A stretch of 64,000 nucleotides of DNA from Myroides sp. JBRI-B21084 (GTDB lineage: Bacteria; Bacteroidota; Bacteroidia; Flavobacteriales; Flavobacteriaceae), in contig NZ_CP120653.1 of assembly GCF_030545015.1 (NCBI RefSeq), forward strand, positions 1,364,001 to 1,428,000. Reading direction: 5' to 3'. Positions within the stretch are counted from its first letter, which is position 1. The number at the start of each line of letters is the position of its first letter. The notes beneath the pieces were generated by a model. It was not told the DNA's origin. It saw nothing but the letters and a program-made list of their open reading frames with translations, and made no database searches. Below are positions 6,701 through 16,275 of the stretch, in pieces. A program made the translations under genes and the position numbers.

Positions 6701-8647
6701 TCATTTGTTTAAACTTGTCTTGATTTCGTCAATAGCTTCTCTTACTCTTTTTTGATAATAGTCGTCAATTATAAAATTGTTGTTCAACAGTCCTTGAAGA
6801 AATATAAAGTCAGATGGATTTGGAACTGCTTTAGCATAACTTAAAAAATTGTAAATCGGTGTCGAAGAAATGCTTTTGTCAAATCTGTCTTGCTTTTCTA
6901 TATGATACCAACCATTTTCGTATCTCAAAAAAATACCTTCTTTATTTAAGTTCAGTTCGTTTGAAATTATTTCTTGATGCTCATTCCCCTTTTCTGTGGT
7001 AGGTATGGAAACTTCTATCAAATATTTTGCAATGGGTTTATTTCCTTTTTCTATATCGGCTGTATTTTTAATGTATGCAATACAGTAATTCAGTTTATAT
7101 CCTTTCTTTTCAAGGCTATTTGCGAAAACGGTCTTGATGGAATCTTCTAATTGCTTTTTGACTTCAAATAGTTTGGGATTTTTTCCGAAATCTTCGTTAA
7201 GTCCAAACCAGTCGTAGATTGATTTATAAATTAGTGGTCTGGCTTCTTTTACTTTTAGGTCAGTAAAAGTCTCTATATATTTTCGCGTCCAGTATTTTTG
7301 TTTACTGCTTTCTAGGGTGTCTTTGTATGTAAAAAAATGTTTGTAGTCCAACAAAAGGAAAGCAACTGTAGCACTATCATTGAAATGTCCAATACCACAG
7401 CAAGTTGAAATCGCATATTCGTAGTTAGGGTGTCTGTTTCGGTCGCAAGTAGAAATGAAGTTTTTGAAACTGGGCAAACACTCAACTAAACTGTCTTCGG
7501 CAATCATCATTGATATTTCAAAAATCAAGTCGTGAGTTTTTTTGTCTAAATGATTGTTTATGTAGGGTATATATTCCTTACTTCCGATATTTTTCAATGC
7601 TTCAATTACTAATTTAAAAAGGTCGTCATTGTCAGTGTCAAGAAGTAATAGTAAATCGGGAATAGCTGGTTTGTATTTTAATTCACCAAGTGTCTTTATG
7701 ATTTCAACTTTGCCTCCGTCAATTCTATTCATTACAGGGTCCATAATATTTGACGGGCCAAAATTAGCATCACTTGAGGTTTTTAGATGCTTCAAAAGAA
7801 TAGGCGCTACAATTTCTGCTTGTTCGTTTTTTAGTTGTCTAACTACTTCGCCTTGTACAATGCTATGCTTGTCGCCAAGCAAAGCAATCAAAATATTTCT
7901 TGATTCTACTGATTTGATATGGCCCATTAATTGAGCTAATGCATATTTTGAAGATGGGTTATTAACCTTTACATAGTTTTCAAAAATATTATCATATTGA
8001 TTGTAACCGAGCAAAGACAGCTTCATCAAATTTTGAGAATTCAAATCACTTTCCGTTGCAGGTTTTATATTTGATATTAGATTATTACAAAAATCAGCTG
8101 TTTTAGATTTATTGTAATATGCAATTAGGAAACTTTCAAATTCACTTAATGAATAATAATTCTGTTTGCCATAAAATGAGGTCTGAACTAAGTCATATTG
8201 AACCGTCTTACCTTTTATCTTCAGGTCTCCAGAGGTTGGTGACCAAACATAATATGCTTTGTTATTTTTATAAGCCTCAACGTATTCTTTGAGTTCTGGT
8301 TTTGTTTTTAATTCTTCATTCCAATATTCAATTCTTTTTTCATCAGGCTGATTAAAGTTTAGAAAAACAAGATACTTGTCTCCTTTGCTCATTTTGTCGA
8401 TTGGACCATAACGATTGCTGAAACCTGAAATATAAATCTCGTCACCTGTTTTTAGTTGCCCTTTATAAATAGTCAAAATTTTTGCGCTTGCTCTAAAGTC
8501 GCCTTTGCTTGTGTATTGGATTAAGGCAATTACGTCTGAACTGTCTAACATTCTTTTCCAGGTCGGGTCAACCCATGAGTCGGCTTTTGTCTGAAGCGCA
8601 AAAGTCAAGCAGGTAATTGTCAGTAATATTTTAATGTATCGTGTCAT
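6701..8647 (-). CDS. Secreted HEAT-repeat-like protein
   Basis: About 648 residues from Met at 8647 (an earlier ATG at 8656 adds three residues). A signal peptide (TRYIKILLTITCLTFALQTKA) is followed by an N-terminal beta region (SDVIALIQYTSKGDFRASAKI; YLVFLNF). A long alpha-helical middle then shows HEAT/PBS-lyase-type repeats, for example SRNILIALLGDKHSIVQGEVV and KPAIPDLLLLLDTDNDDLFKL. The C-terminal third has no recognisable domain. Likely a periplasmic or surface scaffold. It fills its cassette alone (core GTTATAGCCA at both ends). Confidence 0.7.
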   Translation of the reverse strand: MTRYIKILLTITCLTFALQTKADSWVDPTWKRMLDSSDVIALIQYTSKGDFRASAKILTIYKGQLKTGDEIYISGFSNRYGPIDKMSKGDKYLVFLNFNQPDEKRIEYWNEELKTKPELKEYVEAYKNNKAYYVWSPTSGDLKIKGKTVQYDLVQTSFYGKQNYYSLSEFESFLIAYYNKSKTADFCNNLISNIKPATESDLNSQNLMKLSLLGYNQYDNIFENYVKVNNPSSKYALAQLMGHIKSVESRNILIALLGDKHSIVQGEVVRQLKNEQAEIVAPILLKHLKTSSDANFGPSNIMDPVMNRIDGGKVEIIKTLGELKYKPAIPDLLLLLDTDNDDLFKLVIEALKNIGSKEYIPYINNHLDKKTHDLIFEISMMIAEDSLVECLPSFKNFISTCDRNRHPNYEYAISTCCGIGHFNDSATVAFLLLDYKHFFTYKDTLESSKQKYWTRKYIETFTDLKVKEARPLIYKSIYDWFGLNEDFGKNPKLFEVKKQLEDSIKTVFANSLEKKGYKLNYCIAYIKNTADIEKGNKPIAKYLIEVSIPTTEKGNEHQEIISNELNLNKEGIFLRYENGWYHIEKQDRFDKSISSTPIYNFLSYAKAVPNPSDFIFLQGLLNNNFIIDDYYQKRVREAIDEIKTSLNK

Positions 8648-8660
8648 TCTTAGCATTGGC

Positions 8661-8853
8661 TATAACGAAAAAGTATTGGCTGAAGTGCGGGCTAAATTGG
8701 ACTGCAAAGTTCAATTTCGACCAAACGGAAGCCGATATTTTTTCGGTGAGACTAAGTTAGATAAAAAAGTTGAAACGAAAAATAGCGGCGACTAAAAAAG
8801 TAGAGTAGAACAACCAAGACATTCACCCCGCATTTCGCCAATACGCTGTTAGC
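8661..8853 (-). repeat. attC 8 (long family B)
   Basis: AGTATTGGCTGAAGTGCGGG pairs with CCCCGCATTTCGCCAATAC. Cores TATAAC and GTTAGC. Nearly the same sequence as attC 6, 14 and 31. Confidence 0.85.
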
Positions 8854-8892
8854 TGTAGTCTTTTTTTATTCTCATTTATATTAATCGCTGTA

Positions 8893-9309
8893 TCAATTCC
8901 TTTTGAAATTTTGATATTTTTTGGCGACAATTTTTGAAGAAATTCTGATAAACATTGTAACAATTGTCCATACAGATAATGCAATTAATATTAAAAATAA
9001 ATCAACATTGGTATATTTGAAGTCCAAAAGTTCTTTTATTTCTAATCCAAAGAAAATATCAATTATAAAATAAATAATAAAAAAAATTGAAATTGCTTTT
9101 GTAAGAGTTATTTTACGTTTTTTATTAATAACTAAAATTATTATCAATGATAATATAAAGGTAATTAATGAAGCTACCAAAACTCCAATTGGAGCCATTC
9201 CAATAACACCTCCTGGTAAATTTGTTGATTTAATATACTGGACGAAAATTGTAAAGTTTAAGAATCCCGCAAAAAGCATAATTCCAATTATTTTCGATAT
9301 ATAATTCAA
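8893..9309 (-). CDS. Four-helix integral membrane protein, unknown
   Basis: 138 residues with four hydrophobic segments (about residues 7-25, 40-62, 72-90 and 103-122) and Lys-rich loops and C-terminus, an inner-membrane protein. No motif identifies a family. Single gene of its cassette (GTTAGCTGTA at both cores). Confidence 0.6.
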   Translation of the reverse strand: MNYISKIIGIMLFAGFLNFTIFVQYIKSTNLPGGVIGMAPIGVLVASLITFILSLIIILVINKKRKITLTKAISIFFIIYFIIDIFFGLEIKELLDFKYTNVDLFLILIALSVWTIVTMFIRISSKIVAKKYQNFKRN

Positions 9310-9336
9310 TGTTTAAGCGTTTTTTTTAAGATTACA

Positions 9337-9468
9337 GCTAACGTTTTGCCGCTTTGCGAAGGCGGGGATTTTCAGCACTAAACTTCATTAGATGCACAAA
9401 GCTTGAATTTAGCACTTCACTGTCATAGAAGCACGCCCCCCCCCCGCTTTTGCAAAACGTCTGTTGGC
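9337..9468 (-). repeat. attC 9, with a C10 homopolymer
   Basis: GCCGCTTTGCGAAGGCGGGG pairs with CCCCGCTTTTGCAAAACG. Cores GCTAAC and GTTGGC. Ten consecutive C at 9436-9445, against seven in the sister site attC 13. Confidence 0.85.
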
Positions 9469-9484
9469 GGTATGTGCTTCTTTT

Positions 9485-12400
9485 TCAGATAGTTGTTGTC
9501 CCATTGTTTGTTTCTGTTAAAACGGTGAAATATGTTCTTACAAATGATTCAATATCTGTTTGTACTGAACTCCAAACAGCAGAGCTTACTCTAAATCTTA
9601 TATTTTGGTCTTCAATTGATACAGATATTCCATCTTGACCGTTGTTAAGATTATTTTTTTTGATTTCAACGTCATTGAAATCACTAAACACAGTGTCAAT
9701 TTTATGACCAATGTTACTTATAACTTTTGCATATCGTCTAAGATATTCAATGTCTGGTTCTGTCCCGTCCAATGGCACAACTACTAAAGAATAATTGTCT
9801 TTTTGTTCAGTTGCTGTTTTTGCTTGTAAGGGCGTCATAGAAGCGTGTTCCTTGCCTGTTGCCTTTAACTCAACAAGCCAATTATTTATTCTAAATCCTT
9901 CACGTTGATTTTCGCTATTAACTAAGTCAGATGATTCTTCAGTTAATATATAATCACTTCCAAAAGGTTCTCTATGAATATTTATTATGACACCACTTTC
10001 TCTAAGTTGCTCAATATATTCTTTAAACAAATCTTCAATAAGCTTTCCTATTGTTTGATTGCGACTAATGAGTTTCCGCTCATTTAATCTTTTTTCATAT
10101 TCCTTTCTTATGTTGGGGTCATTAAATATTTCTTGAACAAGTTCTGGGTCAGCATCACTTGTAATCATATTCGTTATAGCCTTGTCCCAACTTAATCTAA
10201 GTTCGTCCGTTGGCAGGGTGTTTCTAATTAGGTCAGATACACCCACACCAAGTTTGTTTAAAAAATTTTGTTGTCTTGAACCTCGAATAGTTTTTACTAA
10301 AGTCTCATCTCCTTTGAGTATTTCGGAAAGATTTTTTGATGAAGGAGTTTCACTTACAAATTTCGTTTCAGAACCTTCACTTTCGGTTTTTACATTTACC
10401 CAATTGAGACGTTTAGCACGATAAACCCAAAGACACTCTCTAAATTGTATTGGATTTTCTATTCCTTCGATTGTTACTTCTTGAATATCTGAATCAAACA
10501 AAGTGTCTTTTTCTACAGCTTCTGATAGAAGAAATTTCAATCTTTCTAAACTTGACTTTTGTGTTGTATTTCTTCCGTAAATATGTCCGTCTGATGCGGT
10601 CAAATATGCAAAGTCAGAATAGGTTATTTTGAATTTATACTTAAGTTGCCCATCTGAATCTCTTAATAAATTAAGGTCTGATTCTTTGATTATTAAATGT
10701 TCTAATAATTTTATGGTTGCCGTTTCAGTTTTGATTACTAAAGGGTTTAAATGAATAAATCCGTTTACATTTAAAAAGTTGTAATCTGCTTCTTCTAAAT
10801 ATTTATTATAAATTTTATTGAGGCAATCCTTGTCTCTGACTATACTGGAATAGAGCGGAAAGTTTGATTCAAAATATGGTTTAGGAGTTAGTAAAAGGTG
10901 TTCAGATTTCGGAAAATGGTCATAAACGAAACTTTCGTCAACCTTTTTACTTTCTCCGGTTAAAATCTTCAAGTCTTTAATTACTTCTTTTTGGTCTTTA
11001 GATATGAGCCATTTTAAAAACCTTGCACTACACTCTTGATTTGAGTTGTAAGTGAAGTCTGATTCATCAAGTTCATTCAAATTTGTCTTTAAGTCATTAA
11101 TAGCATTTTGTAAAGTGTAATTTTCAACTCCATTGATTTGCAAAACATTTATTTCTCTTGAAAAAAGCTTATCGGCAAAATTCAATTCTATTAAGTCGGA
11201 AATTGAAATCAACTCATCATCATTGCATTTATCCCAACAAATGCCATCTGCAACTCTAAAATTATTTCTTTGGTTGACACAAATCTTTATATCTAATGGG
11301 AAATGTCCTTTTATCTTAATGATAAGAGAGTAAAGACTATTCAACCAAGAATTTTTATTTGCAGTAATAGAGCTTTCTAATTCTTCAAGTGATTCTTTAC
11401 GTTCAATGAATTTTATTAAGTCACTTACTCCCCAAACGAAATTTAAGTCATAAGTTTTTTCAATCTGAGGTTTAAGTAGTGTAATGCTTTCTGATATATT
11501 AACCCATTTCAATAATTCTGATGAGATAGGAACTTTTATGCTTTTTACCATAGAAAGGAGTTCCCATAGTTCTCTAGTGTTGCTTTCTTTTTCAGTGAAA
11601 GGAATTATTAATTCGTTTAAAGATGCGAATCCATTTTCATCACTGTGATAATTAATAATTTCTTTAGAAGCAAGCAAATCAATTGTTGATGATTTAATGG
11701 CTGTAAACCAATCTTGGTCTACCCATTTAAGGTCTTTGGAAATCTTGAAATCAAACAATTCGTAGATGCCTGCTATTTTTTTGGTTTTGAATAATTCTGC
11801 GAAAGCTTGTAAGCTATTAGTTAATGCGTTATTAATTATCTCTTTATTGTGTGATTCGTTACCGCCATCTGCTACCTTTTTTAAATAAATTCCATCACGT
11901 TCTACTCTTGGGTCAAACTGCGTTGAATTTATTATTATTGGTATTCCAATTTCTTCAGTTCCAATTAAAGGAAATGTGTAATAAAGTCTTGGATAATTTC
12001 TCGTTAAAGGAAAAATCTCTTCACTGCCGTTCGTTTCTTGGGTTATTATACAGGCATCAAATTTCTCATCTTTTTGAATGTAAGCTTTTAGACAGGTATT
12101 ATCAGAACCATCAATCAGCGTTGTGATTTCCCATTCGTTAATTGAACCTAATTCGTGGGTATTGATTAAGGTCTTTGAAAATGTCTTTGATGAACCGTTT
12201 TCAACTACAATGACTGATTCAATTTGCTCATTAAATAATTGAGTTATAGGAATTAATTCGTCCAAGCATTGCAATCCAACTTTGGCTGTTGCTTTTCCTT
12301 TTTCACCTAAGCTATATGAAAATTTTGTTTGAAATTCATTGTCTCCCAAATAGCTTTCTTCCCTAATGGATTCATCAAACTCTTTGTTAGACTCTTGCTG

Positions 12401-12853
12401 TAACTTAAAAAAGTGTTCATTGTCGGTTGCATTTCTGTTTAGTAAAAAGTGAAAACAACCTTGATTATTGTTGAGTTTTCCAGTAATATAAACTTCTTTT
12501 GAAAGAAGGTAAGTTGTCATAAAGCCAGTTCCAAATCTGCCTGTCTTACCTTCTTTATTGTTTTTTGATGAACCTTGAATAATTAAGCTAAGAATATCAT
12601 CTAACTCAAATGGGTATCCTGTATGTGAAAATGAAATTTCGTTTTCAGAAATTTCGATTTTCACCTTTATACTTTGGTTTTCTTCTACAGAGTCTTTTGC
12701 ATTTTGAAGTAATTCCCAAAACCAACGCTTTTCATAATCTTCTCTTTCATTTTCTCTGGCCACAATATCTCTATACACACTATCAGCGTGTCGAACTTCT
12801 GCTATATGTTGACGTCTTTGTTGTATTTGTTCTTTTTGAATCATTGTTGTCAA
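9485..12853 (-). CDS. Large GHKL (Hsp90/sacsin-like) ATPase with C-terminal NOV_C-like nuclease domain
   Basis: 1122 residues. The N-terminus carries an Hsp90/GHKL ATP-binding fold: RWFWELLQNAKDS (N box with the Asn that binds Mg), SHTGYPFE (G1 position) and GRFGTGFMTTYLLS (G2/lid), as in sacsin and related bacterial proteins. A ~750-residue middle region is unassigned. The C-terminus (about residues 980-1060) has GSDYILTEE and WLVELKAT, consistent with a NOV_C/DUF3883-type PD-(D/E)XK fold. Such ATPase-nuclease fusions occur among restriction and phage-defence genes; I infer a defence role but do not recognise a named system. It occupies one cassette alone, and its core GTTGGCGGTA recurs at both ends. 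Confidence 0.75.
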   Translation of the reverse strand: MTTMIQKEQIQQRRQHIAEVRHADSVYRDIVARENEREDYEKRWFWELLQNAKDSVEENQSIKVKIEISENEISFSHTGYPFELDDILSLIIQGSSKNNKEGKTGRFGTGFMTTYLLSKEVYITGKLNNNQGCFHFLLNRNATDNEHFFKLQQESNKEFDESIREESYLGDNEFQTKFSYSLGEKGKATAKVGLQCLDELIPITQLFNEQIESVIVVENGSSKTFSKTLINTHELGSINEWEITTLIDGSDNTCLKAYIQKDEKFDACIITQETNGSEEIFPLTRNYPRLYYTFPLIGTEEIGIPIIINSTQFDPRVERDGIYLKKVADGGNESHNKEIINNALTNSLQAFAELFKTKKIAGIYELFDFKISKDLKWVDQDWFTAIKSSTIDLLASKEIINYHSDENGFASLNELIIPFTEKESNTRELWELLSMVKSIKVPISSELLKWVNISESITLLKPQIEKTYDLNFVWGVSDLIKFIERKESLEELESSITANKNSWLNSLYSLIIKIKGHFPLDIKICVNQRNNFRVADGICWDKCNDDELISISDLIELNFADKLFSREINVLQINGVENYTLQNAINDLKTNLNELDESDFTYNSNQECSARFLKWLISKDQKEVIKDLKILTGESKKVDESFVYDHFPKSEHLLLTPKPYFESNFPLYSSIVRDKDCLNKIYNKYLEEADYNFLNVNGFIHLNPLVIKTETATIKLLEHLIIKESDLNLLRDSDGQLKYKFKITYSDFAYLTASDGHIYGRNTTQKSSLERLKFLLSEAVEKDTLFDSDIQEVTIEGIENPIQFRECLWVYRAKRLNWVNVKTESEGSETKFVSETPSSKNLSEILKGDETLVKTIRGSRQQNFLNKLGVGVSDLIRNTLPTDELRLSWDKAITNMITSDADPELVQEIFNDPNIRKEYEKRLNERKLISRNQTIGKLIEDLFKEYIEQLRESGVIINIHREPFGSDYILTEESSDLVNSENQREGFRINNWLVELKATGKEHASMTPLQAKTATEQKDNYSLVVVPLDGTEPDIEYLRRYAKVISNIGHKIDTVFSDFNDVEIKKNNLNNGQDGISVSIEDQNIRFRVSSAVWSSVQTDIESFVRTYFTVLTETNNGTTTI

Positions 12854-12897
12854 AATGAATGATTATTATTGTTAAGCAGGGTCTTGTTAGCATTACC

Positions 12898-13025
12898 GCC
12901 AACGGGGCGGCTTTGCGAAGTTGGGGATTTAAAAGGATAAAGTTTCAATTTAGCACAAATGCTTAATAGAAACACAAATGTTGAAGTTGACACTTCAGCC
13001 CCAATTTCGCAAAACCGTTGTTAGC
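12898..13025 (-). repeat. attC 10
   Basis: GGGGCGGCTTTGCGAAGTTG pairs with CCCCAATTTCGCAAAACC. Cores CCAAC and GTTAGC. Its left arm is almost the same as the first ~24 bp of the 158-bp mini-cassette. Confidence 0.85.
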
Positions 13026-14091
13026 CGTTCGGTGTTTTTTCGTTATAAAATTTATCTCTCAATTTGTATGTTAATTCGTTTATATATTCACGATTAGGAG
13101 TTTCAGGTAGACTAGAAATTTCAAAAGCATTTTCCATTTCAAGTTGAAGTTTGTCTGCCATACTTAACAATTCTTCGTATTCGTATTTTCCAGATTTGAC
13201 TTCTAACAAAAAATCTCTGTTAGGTCTTTTTACATTTATTTTATTTTCAGTTCCAATTTCACAAGCCATTTCTAATAATCTAAAAACGTGCATCATATTC
13301 TTCGCATCGTAATTTTTGCCGTGATTTTGTGTATTTTCATAGCGTTCTTCATTTCGCTTCTCTACCCATTGCCAATATTCTCTATATTCTTTGCAATATG
13401 TTGAGTAACCATCTCTATTGAAATATAATAAAGCTTCTTGTTCTATTTCTTTGGGAATAGAACTCAAACAAACATCGTTGGCTTCATCGCTTCGTATTAT
13501 TCCATTAAAATTTGCTGTTTCATTGTAAAACAAACCATACATATCTTTCATATGTGGAATATTTATGAGTCCGCAATTTTCTTGTTTCCATTGTTTAATT
13601 TCTAAAAATTTCAAAAGAGGAATTGCTCCTTGTCCATAATTCACATAACAATAAGACAAAACACTATTTCGTTCTTTGCTCATTGGATTTACAATTTTCT
13701 TTTTCAATCCTTTGGCTTTTTTTATTTGAGAATATGCGAATTTTCCGAAAGTGTCTTTGCAAAGTTTTGATAAAATTTTTTCTGTTTTAATTTCTTCTAA
13801 AAATGGGTGTTTATAGATTATTGCATTTTCGGGTGTGTTTAAAAGTTCTAGAATATTTGGATTGTTGTAAGAAAGCAATTCCATAAAACGTCCTAATTCA
13901 TAAAAAACTTCATCGTTGGTTTCGTTATTCACTTGCTCAATATAGTTTAATCCATAATATTCACTTTTAGGTAGAATAAAAACACCTTTTAAGTCTGTGT
14001 CAGAAGTAGGAGTGTCCAATCCATAAGCTTTACTTCCGCTTATACATTCTAAAATAATTAAACCCTTTTTTCGTAAATCTTCAATTGTCAT
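13021..14091 (-). CDS. Nucleotidyltransferase of the RlaP/YcgL-like polymerase-beta group
   Basis: 356 residues. The N-terminal GSKAYGLDTPTSDTDLKGV is the signature of this minimal nucleotidyltransferase family, with the metal-binding DxD in SDTDLKG. Relatives are placed in RNA repair (RlaP), but their substrates are largely unknown. The rest is helical. The stop TAA (13021-13023) is that of the attC core. It lies one base downstream of a second member of the same family, so the two form an operon in one cassette (core GTTAGCCGT). Confidence 0.8.
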   Translation of the reverse strand: MTIEDLRKKGLIILECISGSKAYGLDTPTSDTDLKGVFILPKSEYYGLNYIEQVNNETNDEVFYELGRFMELLSYNNPNILELLNTPENAIIYKHPFLEEIKTEKILSKLCKDTFGKFAYSQIKKAKGLKKKIVNPMSKERNSVLSYCYVNYGQGAIPLLKFLEIKQWKQENCGLINIPHMKDMYGLFYNETANFNGIIRSDEANDVCLSSIPKEIEQEALLYFNRDGYSTYCKEYREYWQWVEKRNEERYENTQNHGKNYDAKNMMHVFRLLEMACEIGTENKINVKRPNRDFLLEVKSGKYEYEELLSMADKLQLEMENAFEISSLPETPNREYINELTYKLRDKFYNEKTPNG

Positions 14092-14092
14092 T

Positions 14093-14851
14093 TCAATGCA
14101 AATTCTTAATAAAAAATGAATTTAAATCTTCAATTTTACCTTTGGAAGAAGGTAATGTATTTGCCACTTTTTCAGCATCTTGAATACACTTTTCTATTAA
14201 ATTGTTGATTGCAGTTTCTTCACTATGAAGATAGTCTTCATTTTTTGTTGCTTTCAAATCAATCAATTCATATATTCTTTGTCTTACATTTTCTTCTATT
14301 TCCAATTCTTTGAGCATTTTTTGAAATACAATCGGTGGAATTTCTTCTTTATCTATAATCCACTTACAAGCAATTGCAGTTCTTAATGCGTAAAACAATT
14401 TTTTGAGTTTTACAGTTGGATTGTCTTTCACTTCTGAATACATTTTTTTAGACATACTCAAATAATGGTGCATAGTTGCAATTTTTGAGTAAGAATGTTG
14501 AGCCAAATCATTAATTCCATCCAAAAATTCGGTGTCAGAAATGTAAATAATTGGTGATTGAATTCTTTCCAATAAAGGTGGATTTGATTTCCAAAGAAGA
14601 TTTAAAGATTTTTTCAAATCCCAACCCGACAAATCGAACTCGTTGTTTTCGTACATTTTTTCAATGGTATCTTTTTGTTCATTTAAACTTAAATACCAAT
14701 TTTTTTTATGTCGATAAATAAAACGTACATCATAATCGCTGTCGGGCGAAGGAAAACCCCAAGCTCTTGAACCTGTCTCACAAGCTAATAAAATTTCAAT
14801 TTCTTTTTCTTCTTGAACTTGTTGTAAATATTGTAAAATTTTGTCTTTCAT
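14093..14851 (-). CDS. Second RlaP/YcgL-like nucleotidyltransferase
   Basis: I chose Met at 14851 (MKDKILQYLQQ). The frame is open further upstream into the 158-bp repeat, but that extension is basic and not family-like. 253 residues with ETGSRAWGFPSPDSDYDVRF, the same GSxAxG...SDxDV signature as the next gene, followed by a mainly helical C-terminal region. The close spacing to a paralogue suggests that the two act together, perhaps on different ends or RNAs. Cytoplasmic. Confidence 0.8.
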   Translation of the reverse strand: MKDKILQYLQQVQEEKEIEILLACETGSRAWGFPSPDSDYDVRFIYRHKKNWYLSLNEQKDTIEKMYENNEFDLSGWDLKKSLNLLWKSNPPLLERIQSPIIYISDTEFLDGINDLAQHSYSKIATMHHYLSMSKKMYSEVKDNPTVKLKKLFYALRTAIACKWIIDKEEIPPIVFQKMLKELEIEENVRQRIYELIDLKATKNEDYLHSEETAINNLIEKCIQDAEKVANTLPSSKGKIEDLNSFFIKNLH

Positions 14852-14898
14852 TTGTCGGTAGTTTCTTGGTACGTGCGGTTTTTTACACTGACGGCTAA

Positions 14899-15056
14899 CG
14901 GGGCGGCGGCTTTGCGAAGTTCTTTTTCCGAGCAAGCTCGGAGAAAGAATTTAGCAAAATCGCATGATGTGCGAAGTTCGCGAAGCGACAAGCGCATCGT
15001 GCGGTGTAGGCGCCGCCCCGATGTGGCGAAAGGAGCGTAAGCGGATTTCGCCACAT
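14899..15056 (-). mobile_element. 158-bp mini-cassette, copy 2
   Basis: Same plan as copy 1, loop AA. Variant AGAAAGAATTT after the apex hairpin (shared with copy 9). Confidence 0.8.
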
Positions 15057-15245
15057 CGGTCCGCGTATATGTGTCAGGAGCGGAAAAGGAAGCCGAAACT
15101 TTCAATTTTGCGCTGACGTGAGCAAAACCGTTTTTTTATTTGCTAATTTACATTTTTTATGCCAATAAAAAATGGTTTTTGCGACATTGAAAACCTAAAC
15201 TTCGATTTAGCTCTTAACCCGCTCTTGCACATATACGATGTTAGC
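15057..15245 (-). repeat. attC 11 (long family E)
   Basis: GCGTATATGTGTCAGGAGCGG-type left arm pairs with CCGCTCTTGCACATATACG. It contains an inner inverted repeat (ACATTTTTTATG ... AAAAAATGG). Right core GTTAGC. Confidence 0.8.
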
Positions 15246-16110
15246 CACAGTAGCTTTTGATTATTATTTCTGATTCATTTTTCATCCTCTCAAATGTCGC
15301 AATAAATTCGTCACAACGTTCTTTCACGATAGGGCTATTCTTTTTTACATATCCTGCTCTTTTACCTAAAAATTCAAAATTGTCGTGATAGTCCCAACAT
15401 AAATCCCAATTACATCCTTCAACATTTGGGACTGCAACTTTTAAAAACGCATATTCATTTGTCTTGAATGTTGCTCGTCCAATTTTTATTTTCTTGAGTT
15501 TCTTCAAATGTAAAATGGGTAAAAACGCTGGATATTTTGATTTATTGATAATAAAACCTAAAGAGAACACTTCAAGATTTGGAAGTCCTTTTAAAAACTC
15601 AAAATTTTCAATTGGCTGATTCCAATCAAGTGTTCCGTCAATATGTATATATCGTAAACTATCAAGCCCTCGAAGTCCCTCAAAATTTGAAACTCTACGT
15701 AGATTTTCAAAATGTAACGATTTTAGCTTTTTCAATTTGAGTAATGGTGTCAAGTCTGAAAAGCCTGACACATACTCAAGAATTAGTTCTTCTACATTGT
15801 AAAGATTGCCAATAAATTCGATGTCTGTCGCTCTAAAAAATGTTACTCGAAGTCTTTTGAGTTGTGTCAATTTAGTAATTGCTTGAACCTGTTCTTTGCT
15901 TGGGTCGTGAAGTGTCAGCTCTTCAAGATTTGGACAGTCAAAAACTTGTTCCCAATGTTCTTTGTCCTGATGTTTGCTTATTGTCAGGATTTTTACTTCG
16001 ATTTTGTTTTCAATTTTAAAGTCAGCAATGAAAGCAAATCTTTCTCTGTTTGGAATTGATGTCCAATAGTCACCTGTCCTGTCTAAAAAATCTCCAAAGT
16101 GATGTTTCAT
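15241..16110 (-). CDS. Leucine-rich-repeat-like protein
   Basis: 289 residues with at least five irregular leucine-rich units, such as CPNLEELTLHD, TQLKRLRVTFF, YNVEELILEYV, KKLKSLHFENL and PNLEVFSLGF. There is no signal peptide, so the protein is probably cytoplasmic, although LRR units usually mediate protein binding. The stop TAA is the attC-core TAA at 15241-15243. Single gene of its cassette (GTTAGCCACA). Partner unknown. Confidence 0.75.
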   Translation of the reverse strand: MKHHFGDFLDRTGDYWTSIPNRERFAFIADFKIENKIEVKILTISKHQDKEHWEQVFDCPNLEELTLHDPSKEQVQAITKLTQLKRLRVTFFRATDIEFIGNLYNVEELILEYVSGFSDLTPLLKLKKLKSLHFENLRRVSNFEGLRGLDSLRYIHIDGTLDWNQPIENFEFLKGLPNLEVFSLGFIINKSKYPAFLPILHLKKLKKIKIGRATFKTNEYAFLKVAVPNVEGCNWDLCWDYHDNFEFLGKRAGYVKKNSPIVKERCDEFIATFERMKNESEIIIKSYCG

Positions 16111-16139
16111 TGTCTGTGTAGTGTCGCTTTGCTATTGTG

Positions 16140-16270
16140 GCTAACGTTTTCGGGCTTTGTGTTCGGGCGGGCAATCGAAGCACAAATGTTCAATTTATTA
16201 CTAAAGGTTCATAGAAGCACAAAGCTCCAAGTTTGCACGTCAGCCCGCCTGACGCAAAACCCGTGTTACC
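16140..16270 (-). repeat. attC 12 (family C)
   Basis: CGGGCTTTGTGTTCGGGCGGG-type left arm pairs with CCCGCCTGACGCAAAACCC. Cores GCTAAC and GTTACC. Confidence 0.85.
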
Positions 16271-16275
16271 ACCAG

